Source: Tetramitus jugosus (Eukaryota; Heterolobosea; Eutetramitea; Acrasida; Vahlkampfiidae). From it: 64,000 bases of DNA. The notes under the pieces were generated by a model that saw nothing but the letters and a program-made list of their open reading frames with translations, was not told the DNA's origin and did no database searches. Positions within the stretch are counted from its first letter, which is position 1. Every line of letters begins with the position of its first letter. Shown piece after piece: positions 46,747-55,553 of this stretch. The DNA lies in assembly GCA_937625935.1 (NCBI GenBank), contig OW569373.1, positions 310,001 through 374,000 on the forward strand. Reading direction: 5' to 3'. The position numbers and the translations under genes are program-made.

Positions 46747-48991
46747 ATGAAACACCAGACTCCTTCCCGGGAGCGTTTAAATTGTGTTCTACAATGTGTA
46801 TCGCGATTGTTGTCCATTGCAGTAGATAATCTCTCAACGGCTTCCACTCCAACAGTTGAAAGTTCTGTTGTAAATTCCGAGGAGAAACCAGAGTTACCAA
46901 AGTTCCAACGATATCATTTCTTGTTCGACAAACGCTTTTCTAATGTTGGGGTCATGCACGAATCAATCAGGTTCGCGTGAGTAAGAAATTCATAAGAACG
47001 AACACGACTGACACCTTATTTCGGTGCTACAAGTAAAGAATCCAAAGATATTACTCAACTCAGGTATTTCTCCTTGCAGAAGCAGAAAATTAGATTCCCC
47101 CAAGTTCGCTTTTTCCAATGAGCAATCTGCCCAACAAAACTTCTATTTAGATCAAACAACAAACAACGTAGAGAACGAATCATCACAACAAGAGATGGAC
47201 CAGCAATCATATCACCAAGATGTTGTACCAAGTTGGGTGCAGACACAACACAAGACTTTTACTGCCTGGGCAAACTCAAAGCTACAGACGAACCATGACC
47301 ACGAGCACAATTCGGCTCTCAAGTCAGCTTACACTGGCCCGATGAATGACTTGATCTCTGGATTTCACACTGGTGTCAATCTTTGTCTGTTGATTCATTA
47401 TTTGACTCATGCAGACTTTGCTTTTGAGAAAACTCCAAAATCTCAATTCCAATTCCTGTCCAATGTTCAAATGGCACTTGAAACACTTCAGAAGAACAAT
47501 CCAGATGTTCACTTGATTAGTATTGATGCAAATTCGATTGCACATGGTGATTTGAAGCTTGTGTTGGGCCTTGTGTGGCAATTGATTGTCGCCTATGAAG
47601 CAAAGGATTTGAAGGATCATTATCACCAGCAGTACTCACCCCGCAGTCAAAAGGAAAATCCAAATGGTCAAATCAACAAACAACAACCATTGTCTAAGAA
47701 GGATCTTCTTTTACAATGGATTAACTCAATTTTGCGCCAAGCAAATTCTCCCGCCACCATCACCAACTTTACAACGGATTGGACAAGCGGAGACAATTTG
47801 ATTCAGTTTACACAAGCCGTGAAAACACTGTTCCAAAAGCAGGGAATAGTATTGGATCCTCACGAGACAATGAGTTGGGAGCCATTGAGACGTGCAACAA
47901 CTGCATTTGATTTGCTAAAGTCGCATTTGAACATCCCAGTGATCATGTCACCAGAGGACGTTGTCAATGCACCTGACGAGCTCTCACTCATGACCTATTT
48001 CCTCTGTGCCAGAGCTGTGATTAATGACAACTTGTTGAATACCTCCGATGGATCATCCGGTGTCATGGCAGCCAGGCAACAATCCTCACCAAGTTCTTCT
48101 TCCACTCATCAGGCTCCGAACTTTGAAGTTACAGAGTTTAGCATGAAAAATGTTGTGCCACCTTCGACATCTATTAATCCTCCTCCTGCTGCTAGTACTA
48201 CTGTCCGTCCTCCTGTTGCCGTCGATATCTCTGTTCCTATTCCAGACCATGTACCTACACTGGACATCAAAGCTCCTCCTCAATTCCCATCATCTGAAAC
48301 CACGATCCATGATACCACAAGATTATCGAAGAACGAGTATGATGATAGAGTGTCACCAAGAGCTGAAACGGTGATTGTGAACCATCACCACCATCATCAC
48401 AATCACGTATCGGACAACAGAGTCACCAACAATGCCTATAACACGTACAATGACCAAGTCGAGTATCCTGACGTGCCACAGGCTCAACAAGAGAATTTTT
48501 ATAGTGAGCAGATGAGTCAACTGAGTCTGAATGATTCAATTCCAACGGATGGATTATTGGGCTTGCCATATCCACAACAAGATGTTGCACCATATCCACA
48601 AGATAACGCACCCTATCCATCGAATGGAGTTGCTCAGGCAGACAATTTTGTTGCTCCTCAGTATGATCAGTATCAATACGATCAATATTCAATGGAGCAA
48701 CAGCAACAGCAACAGGTATACTATGGTGCGCCACCACCTGCTCAAACATCTCAGTATGGATATGACATGACGGCATACTCGAGTACCACGAGCAGCACAA
48801 CCTATTATCAACAAGGTTTTCCTCCTCAACCCTATGCTCAACCACAATACTATGGCGCAACAGGTGTGCAACCAGTTTATACTCAGGTAGCTCCACCACC
48901 ACAAATGATGGTCGGTTCTAGTGTAACAACAGTTCATGTTGTTTCAAAGAAGAAGTTCAAGAAGATGGCCAAGCATGGTAACTTTTACTAA
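46747..48991 (+). CDS. Tandem calponin-homology (actin-binding) protein (two exons)
   Basis: Exon 1 (46747-46976) and exon 2 (47080-48991) join over a 103-nt intron with GTGAGT donor and CTCCTTGCAG acceptor, phase 2, to give 713 aa (IRFA joins SRKLDSP). Two CH domains follow: about 126-253 (WVQTQHKTFTAWANSKLQ, DLISGFHTGVNLCLLIHYLT, DANSIAHGDLKLVLGLVWQL) and about 276-393 (KKDLLLQWINSILRQANS, NFTTDWTSGDNLIQFTQAVK, SPEDVVNAPDELSLMTYFLC). The DxxxLxDG-type and LxLxWxLI motifs mark an F-actin-binding pair of the alpha-actinin/filamin class. The C-terminus is Pro/Gln/Tyr-rich with a His run and ends in a basic KKKFKKMAKHGNFY. It has no spectrin or filamin repeats. Without exon 1 the protein would lack an ATG near the start. 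Confidence 0.78.
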
Positions 48992-49042
48992 AGATATTGT
49001 AAATCGATGTATATTTTTTGAAAACAATAAGTTTATTACAGT

Positions 49043-50146
49043 TTACATTCTAATTGCCAATCTTGTGCCAATTTGGCCCTCACACTTGGACAAGAAGAAT
49101 TGAGGTGAATAGAGCAGGGAAGGCTGATCAATTATCAGAGGCAACTTACTCTTGCCCATCTTCTTCATATATGGGTACATCTTCATCATTTCCTTGTGGA
49201 ATTGTTTTCTCTGTTTCGCTTCTATTGTGTTCACATCGTTCATACTTGCCACAACCATTAAACAAGACCGTATTATCATATTTCTCATTGTTTGTTTTTC
49301 ATCCGTGCGTTCTTCATTGTTGTCACTGGTATTATGACGAGTTACTTGTCTCAATTTGCTAGCAAATGTATTGCGATCACGTGTCGGCTGCCCTGTTCCG
49401 TACTGTAGAGGTAAAACATCCTTTACATAACTAAGAACAAATTCATAGAAATTGTCCTTGTTCTTCACTCCAGAGAACATCATGGAGAAACTGCAACAGA
49501 ATTCTGTTTTGATAAGATTAACATTGGTGTCGATTGCACCTGCGAATCGATGTCTATAGGTTGAATCGTGTTCGGCTTTGAAGGTGTGTTCTAACCTTCT
49601 CAGAATACTCATATCATTCATTGGCAGAAATTGAATCATTTTCAAATGATCCAAAACAAATGTGACATCTATTATAGAGGTCAACAAACGGCTGCACTGG
49701 TCAACGTTCTTCGCAGTTGACATTTGTTGTTGCTCAACCAAGGTATTGGTCTTCTGAGCAGATTCTTTGCTTTGATGCATAGTAATTACACGATGTAGCA
49801 TCCTTGGAGCAATTTCGTTTCCAATCAATTGCATAAAAGTCATCCACTCGATCATTGTGTCGTATGTCTTAGCTAACACCTTAATATTGCTTGTCCTTTC
49901 ACGTACAAGTACAGCTTCGTCAAACAAGTTTGAGTAAGGGACGAACAAGCTCGTGGAATAGTTAAGGAACCAATTTTTGTATTGGTCACTCTTCTCTTTC
50001 ACATATTGTTCAATGCAATGGAGAGTTATGGCTTGATAACTGTGGTTGACCTGGTAAAATCCTTGAAACAATGAAGGGATATCCAAGAAGGAACAAATGT
50101 GGAAGAAAACGTCTTAGCAGAGATGGATCGAACTTGAATTATTCAT
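49043..50146 (-). CDS. F-box-like protein gene interrupted by an early in-frame TAA
   Basis: A long minus-strand frame ends at 49043. It has no ATG near its 5' end; the first in-frame ATG upstream (50146) gives MNNSSSIHLC, then TAA (50116-50114), then DVFFHICSFLDIPSLFQGFY (from 50113). The last is an F-box helix-1/2 pattern in which HLC-x-DVFFHICSFL would be continuous if the TAA were a sense codon. Downstream the protein is alpha-helical (YQAITLHCIEQYVKEKSDQY, LLTSIIDVTFVLDHLKMIQF, YEFVLSYVKDVLPLQYG) without a known domain. A GT...AG segment of only 21 nt surrounds the stop and its removal keeps the frame. Function unknown; SCF receptor is inferred from the F-box. Confidence 0.5.
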
Positions 50147-50498
50147 ACTAGTATGTTGGTGTGCTTTGCTTGTTCAAAACGAAACCTATGTGAATCCAAG
50201 AGGCAACCCTACAAATGTAGGTCATTTGCCTGGTGGATAGTTCTGGCTCAGTTCTCGAGAACAAACGGAGAACTTGGAATTCTTCCAGACAGAGGGAATC
50301 GAATGTAAGTCTCCGTTCATTTTTCACCGCTCATTTTCTCCGGTGAAGCTAAGCTGTGAAGCCACGTGTCGTTATTGGCTATCCGACTGTCATTCTCGGA
50401 TTGAAGGCAACCCAGGTCGACACCTAATCTTGGTTCCTTGACACAGAAACAAAACAAAAGAAACGCCAATTGTTGAAAAGAGCCAAGATTCATTTAAC
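50147..50498. promoter_or_regulatory. Divergent intergenic region (F-box-like / acetyltransferase)
   Basis: 352 bp between divergent genes. It contains a 12-bp perfect palindrome GTTCTCGAGAAC at 50251-50262 and the short inverted repeat CCTACAAATGTAGG at about 50208-50221. No ORF of note. Promoter role is inferred. Confidence 0.35.
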
Positions 50499-51068
50499 AT
50501 GTCAGACACAAGAACAGAAAAGGAAAAGATGACTGCAGGAGAGATGTACGATCCTCGTGACCCAGAGTTGAGACGAGCCAGCCAAAATGCACGTCGTCTC
50601 ACCCGAAAGTTCAACGACGAAGAAGACGTTGCTGCCAGGGAAGAAACTCTGAAAGAACTTGTGGGTCATCATGGTGCCAATAGCTACATTGAACCACCGT
50701 TCCGTTGTGACTATGGCTTCAATATTTCCTATGGTGAGTCTTTCTATGCCAATTTTGGTTGTATCATGCTCGATATCTGTCCAATTAAAATTGGAAAGAA
50801 TGTCATGTTAGCACCCAATGTGCAGTTGTATTCGGCAACTCATCCAATCGATCCAGTGGAAAGAAATTCTGGTAAGGAGTACGGAAAGCCAATTACCATT
50901 GGAGATTCTGTCTGGATTGGAGGAGGTTCTATTATCAATCCTGGTGTAACCATTGGTGAAGGAACCACGATTGGATCTGGTTCTGTCGTCACAAAGGACA
51001 TTCCTGCATATGTGGTCGCTGCTGGCAATCCATGTAGAGTCATCAAACATCTAAAGAAGGAAGAATAA
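50499..51068 (+). CDS. Maltose/galactoside O-acetyltransferase-like protein
   Basis: Encodes 189 aa from ATG 50499, full length for the bacterial Maa/LacA family. The N-terminal mac domain reads [20 protein letters not shown]. The left-handed beta-helix has hexapeptide repeats: [59 protein letters not shown] with the catalytic His (THP), then [20 protein letters not shown] and [14 protein letters not shown]. It transfers acetyl from acetyl-CoA to a sugar hydroxyl in the cytosol. Its strong match to bacterial enzymes and the absence of introns suggest horizontal origin, though base composition is like its neighbours. Confidence 0.92.
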   Translation: MSDTRTEKEKMTAGEMYDPRDPELRRASQNARRLTRKFNDEEDVAAREETLKELVGHHGANSYIEPPFRCDYGFNISYGESFYANFGCIMLDICPIKIGKNVMLAPNVQLYSATHPIDPVERNSGKEYGKPITIGDSVWIGGGSIINPGVTIGEGTTIGSGSVVTKDIPAYVVAAGNPCRVIKHLKKEE

Positions 51069-51143
51069 AAAACCAGTTGTTTTTGTTGGGGTTGTATTCA
51101 CCGTTTTGTAATTGAGTTTTCCCGTCCATTTTGCCGCCCAAAA

Positions 51144-51860
51144 ATGCAACAAACGATCGCCCAGAAAAGTGTGTTGCTATTGCTCTACACTTTGTTTGTA
51201 CGACAACAGGATGAACGTCAATCCATCTGGAAAATTGATCACTTGAAAACACTCTTGTTTCACAGCATGAACAATGTGTTGTTGTTGAAGTGGAATCAAC
51301 AACAACATGCCACAGAGATCGCTGATGATGACACAGTGGTGGTGCAAATGCTTGCTGAAATCAAGCCCGAACTAGCAAAGAGACTCCTTGGGATCTATCA
51401 AAGCTTTTTGAGTCACCTGGACAAGCAGACAAAGAGAGACAACCAAGTGAGTAAAGCTATGTCACGTCACCAAACACATCCATTTGACGATCGTCATTTG
51501 TTGTTCATTCAATTGTGGTACTTGCGCATGTCAGAGAAGCAAAAGAGGAGAGTGAGAGCTTTGGCAATTAATAATATCTTGTTTGTCAATCATGAAGCAA
51601 AAGAGCATGACGATGACCAAGCAACAATTGTCGAAGAGAGTTCGACATCATCGTTGCTTGTCGCTCTTATTTTGCTGTACAATGGCGACAACAGAGCTGT
51701 CATACTGAAGGAGATGATGGATCGACTCGAACAGAGCCATACAACACCCAAGGGTCTGGTTTTACAAGAGCAACGGCTACAAGAGTTCCAGCATCGGTTA
51801 CTGATTCAAGTTTTGTTGTACCGATTTACGACAAGTTCTCTCGAGGAGTTGGCAACGTGA
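51144..51860 (+). CDS. Hypothetical helical protein
   Basis: Encodes 238 aa from ATG 51144, preceded directly by GCCGCCCAAAA. It is predicted mostly helical (SVLLLLYTLFVRQQDERQSI, LAKRLLGIYQSFLSHLDKQT, RHLLFIQLWYLRMSEKQKRR, FQHRLLIQVLLYRFTTSSLE), rich in Leu, Gln and His, without signal peptide or membrane span. I recognise no family. Codon use and composition are like those of its neighbours, so it is likely expressed. Confidence 0.55.
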   Translation: MQQTIAQKSVLLLLYTLFVRQQDERQSIWKIDHLKTLLFHSMNNVLLLKWNQQQHATEIADDDTVVVQMLAEIKPELAKRLLGIYQSFLSHLDKQTKRDNQVSKAMSRHQTHPFDDRHLLFIQLWYLRMSEKQKRRVRALAINNILFVNHEAKEHDDDQATIVEESSTSSLLVALILLYNGDNRAVILKEMMDRLEQSHTTPKGLVLQEQRLQEFQHRLLIQVLLYRFTTSSLEELAT

Positions 51861-52172
51861 ACATGGGAACACCAAACCTGAACCTGTACTCGGGGTCATT
51901 TTAGGGACAAAACGATTGTTGATGATTCAATCAAAATATGACCTTGGTGGCCATTTTTTAGTCAAGAAAGACCACCGAATCCTCCCTTTACTTGTCAAAG
52001 TTCCTTAACTGTCCAAATACCAATACTCATGCATCAGCTCACCGCTGCCCGGCAGAGGACAAAATTCTTATGATTGGACTGCTTAATCTCACACACTTTC
52101 TGTTGGATGACCCAAGGGTAAGGGTTCATCCACCGTGAAGAAAAAGTTCAACATCTATACTACAACTTTGCT
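51861..52172. other. Intergenic region, nothing recognised
   Basis: 312 bp between two plus-strand genes; no ORF of note, no repeats. It should contain the promoter of the 7TM-RGS receptor gene. Confidence 0.3.
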
Positions 52173-55100
52173 ATGCAAGCTCACCAAATGATCATTCCTC
52201 TGACCCTCCTCTCGCTGTTATTATGTTTATTGCTTCTGAGCATGTCCAGTGTTGTGTCAAGCCAACATCTGGAAAAGGTGTTTGAGACAAGTATTGATCC
52301 TAATATATCAGTGAACATCAACGATAGTATTCGGATTTCAACGAAAGTCAACTCCAGTGGGAAGAACATGGAACAAGTGATGTGGAGTGTGCAGTACATG
52401 GTGAATCATCAATTACCACAATTGGAGCTCAATGTTGATCCATATGTATCGGGTGACAGAAATTTAACACTGTGGATACCACCTTCGCAACTCATTGTCA
52501 ATACTACCTACTCTGTTGTGTTTCGGTACGGTGTTCAGAAAAATAAGAAGAAGCCCTTGGTGTGGGAACAGAGAGGTCCTCTCATATTCCGAACAGGAAA
52601 TCCACCAAGAAAACCAAGTGTCATAGTAACTCCTTCAAAAGGAACGGTGGACGATGTATTTCAAATTGAAGTGCAACCTGATAGTGGCGACTGTGGAGAC
52701 AACAATGCGAATCAATGCTCTTTTGCCTTGTCATTTGAAGACAAGTTGGCTAAAATGACAGTATTTTTGTTCTCATTTGATGACCCAGGATCGCGTAGTC
52801 CCAATTTTACCTCATTGCTGCCTCAGGGTTTTTCGAAAGATGGTCGATTGACTCTGACAGCTCATGTCAGGAATTTACGAGGTGAATCTTCGTTTTCAAG
52901 TACAGTTGTGGGTGTGTTGCCAAGTGTTTCCTTAGCCCATGGCGGGGGTCTCCCACCAACCGAGAGCATTACTGCGGGCGAGGGAACTGAAGAGTTTGAA
53001 TTGAATATGATCAATATCGTTCGTAAGGTTGACTATATTATGTTGAATGATACGCTAGCCCATATATACATGGACGAAACCAAACAATTGTTGAACACGA
53101 TAGTGAAGTCCACTTTCAAAAGGTTTAAGAATGATCAAGGAGGAAAGAAAATCAATCAGAAGCTTTCCCTTTTGCGGTCGGTTGCACAGTTTTCTTCATT
53201 ATTCTCCAGTGACAGCAAAAAAGATGCTCTATCAATGATTAATACTATTCTCCAAGTGGACATGACCGAGCAGAGCCAAAATAGTACGGTTGATACCTAT
53301 CTTTCATCTATCAACGCAATAGCAGCAACTGTATCTGATATGGCCCCTAGTTCATTCGGTGAAAGGATATTATCAAATCTAACAATGACTTCTGTTCGAT
53401 CTCTAGAAAGATCTATCATTCGCTTCTCATATCCCGATGGACTCAAAACTGTCCTTTCCACCTCGTCATTTTCAATGGCTGTGCGAAAGGTGTATGACTT
53501 GAAAGAAGATTTGATGACGCAAGTTGATTCTTCTCATACTGTTCAAGTACCTACTGATATCTATTCGGTTGTCGGGTCTCCAACAGTATCGTTTGCTTTT
53601 ACGCGATATTCATCACATATCAATCCCTATGCCTGGTCGAATAGTACTAGGAATATGACCAGTTCGATCATTGATGTGAAGATTGGAGATGAGGATGGGA
53701 CCATCATTCCCGTGCGAAACCTAGCAAAGCCCATTCTTATCACATTAGAAGTTAATCACGAGGTAGATAATTACGAATGTAGGTACTGGAATGACACTGT
53801 GCAAGACTGGAAGAGTGATGGGTGTATTTTTGTTTCTCGTACAGGGTTGTCAGTTACGTGCGCTTGTACTCATACGACCAGCTTTGCGGCTTTTGTGCTC
53901 GATGAAGTCAAAATCTCTGGCACAAAAAGCAAGACATCTCATTATCTGGTTGGTATAGTATTTAATTCGATCTACAGCATATTTTGTATTGTCCTTATTG
54001 CGATTCTTATCTTGATCCGAAGGAGTCAACCTGTAAAGTCTCGATTTGTCGCTCCATTTATTGGACTCACTGCAATTCTTATTGATTGCACTTTCCAAGG
54101 CATCATAAGAAATTCATTACGGTTGTCCAATCAATCTTGGAAGGTAATTGACAGTTTTGGGTATGTGATAATGCTAACTGCAAATCCATTGATGATTACT
54201 GCTATGGCAGTGTATGTATGGCAGCATGTGAGACACATTTGTATGCAACATATATACTACCTGATGTGTGTGCCCAGAGGTGAATCTGGTCAACTAAATA
54301 TGATCAGAATTTTTAAGATTGTTTGTTCCAAGCTGGTGTTTGCCTCGATTGTTGGTTGTGTATGGTTGTGCTCCACTATGTACTTTGCCATAATAATTGG
54401 ATCGTTGAAGCAAAACTATCCAAGAGCTCTCATGCTAACTCAAGTAATTTCTTATGCGAGTATTATGTTAGCTCTAGCACTCTGTTTGATGTCAAGTATC
54501 ATGGCAGATTGGTTGCTTGCTTGGAAGAGTGGTAGACTGGGTTTGTCGAATTGGGAAGAATCTGTATCGGAGAGTGGTGCTAAGAAATCTACTAATGCTA
54601 TATCTTCTCAGTATTCCGTTTTCAATATTGTTTCTGACATTGATCCGTTGCATTTCCGCAGGGAGAGCATTATTATTTGTGCTACTATGCTTGTGTTATT
54701 GACAGCATTTTGTTTGGGTATTGGATCTACATTGAAGACTGGTCTAGAAGTTGTCGTAATAGTGTTTGATTTACTTCTAACTTTATTATCCATCTTGGCT
54801 TTTGGCGGATATGTTGTGCTTTCTGCTTTGTATCAGAAGATATATCGCTCATGTGGACCTGCAAGCAAGTATTCGCTGATGTCGTCTGACGAAGGATGGA
54901 CGACATTACTTTCGGTTTTGACGAATCCATTTGGTCATCACCTCTTCACAAAATTTAGTCAGCAAGAGTTCGCATTGGAGAATGTGCTGTTGTACGATAA
55001 GTTAGAGAGCTTGAAAACAAAGAGAGAGACAATGACAACAGATGAGCGCAAAGAAGAATTGCTCAATCTCAACAAGAGCTTTGTCGACGAAAAAGGATAT

Positions 55101-55331
55101 CAGTCAGTCAATCTAGATGGTCCAACAAAGGTTCGTGTAAGAGCTGTACTGGAGAAGTCGAATGTCTCCAGAGAAGATTTCGATGACATCTTGTCCCTTC
55201 TGATGACAGGAGTCATGATGAATTTATCGGATACATTGTATCGGTTCAGCAGCACGCAATCCTTCCAAATCTTCCAGAGATGCATCCAAAGAGAACAAGA
55301 ACTTGTTGCTGTAGTCAACAATGAACCATAG
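52173..55331 (+). CDS. Adhesion-GPCR-like receptor: REJ/GAIN-like ectodomain, GPS, seven helices, C-terminal RGS domain
   Basis: Encodes 1052 aa from ATG 52173 with signal peptide IIPLTLLSLLLCLLLLSM. The ectodomain (about 35-530) has REJ/Ig-like strands (SVIVTPSKGTVDDVFQIEVQ) and a helical GAIN-like part. A GPS motif at about 534-568 has the canonical Cys/Trp pattern, CRYWNDTVQDWKSDGC then CACTHTTSFAAF, with the cleavage tripeptide HTT where HL(S/T) is usual. Seven hydrophobic helices follow (about 590-886; first YLVGIVFNSIYSIFCIVLIA, last VVIVFDLLLTLLSILAFGGY). Residues about 906-1035 look like an RGS domain: TTLLSVLTNPFGHHLFTKFS, FALENVLLYDKLESLK, VRAVLEKSNVSREDFDDILS and LYRFSSTQSFQIF. RGS domains accelerate G-alpha GTPase. 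Ligand unknown. Confidence 0.75.
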   Translation: MQAHQMIIPLTLLSLLLCLLLLSMSSVVSSQHLEKVFETSIDPNISVNINDSIRISTKVNSSGKNMEQVMWSVQYMVNHQLPQLELNVDPYVSGDRNLTLWIPPSQLIVNTTYSVVFRYGVQKNKKKPLVWEQRGPLIFRTGNPPRKPSVIVTPSKGTVDDVFQIEVQPDSGDCGDNNANQCSFALSFEDKLAKMTVFLFSFDDPGSRSPNFTSLLPQGFSKDGRLTLTAHVRNLRGESSFSSTVVGVLPSVSLAHGGGLPPTESITAGEGTEEFELNMINIVRKVDYIMLNDTLAHIYMDETKQLLNTIVKSTFKRFKNDQGGKKINQKLSLLRSVAQFSSLFSSDSKKDALSMINTILQVDMTEQSQNSTVDTYLSSINAIAATVSDMAPSSFGERILSNLTMTSVRSLERSIIRFSYPDGLKTVLSTSSFSMAVRKVYDLKEDLMTQVDSSHTVQVPTDIYSVVGSPTVSFAFTRYSSHINPYAWSNSTRNMTSSIIDVKIGDEDGTIIPVRNLAKPILITLEVNHEVDNYECRYWNDTVQDWKSDGCIFVSRTGLSVTCACTHTTSFAAFVLDEVKISGTKSKTSHYLVGIVFNSIYSIFCIVLIAILILIRRSQPVKSRFVAPFIGLTAILIDCTFQGIIRNSLRLSNQSWKVIDSFGYVIMLTANPLMITAMAVYVWQHVRHICMQHIYYLMCVPRGESGQLNMIRIFKIVCSKLVFASIVGCVWLCSTMYFAIIIGSLKQNYPRALMLTQVISYASIMLALALCLMSSIMADWLLAWKSGRLGLSNWEESVSESGAKKSTNAISSQYSVFNIVSDIDPLHFRRESIIICATMLVLLTAFCLGIGSTLKTGLEVVVIVFDLLLTLLSILAFGGYVVLSALYQKIYRSCGPASKYSLMSSDEGWTTLLSVLTNPFGHHLFTKFSQQEFALENVLLYDKLESLKTKRETMTTDERKEELLNLNKSFVDEKGYQSVNLDGPTKVRVRAVLEKSNVSREDFDDILSLLMTGVMMNLSDTLYRFSSTQSFQIFQRCIQREQELVAVVNNEP

Positions 55332-55553
55332 TTCTGTTCCAGTGCAAGTATGAAGAAGTTTTGACTGTGAATTGTATCACGATTGGCCGCAACGTTTCGC
55401 TCCGGATAATTTTTTTGAGGCAAGTTCCAAGTCCGAGTTGGAACAACGAATACCGAACAAAAACATCATCTCCGGTGTCAAATAAAACAAAATACCGCCA
55501 AAACCAAAATCATCAAGCCAAAACAACAACAACCGCAATCAAAAACATTTCTC

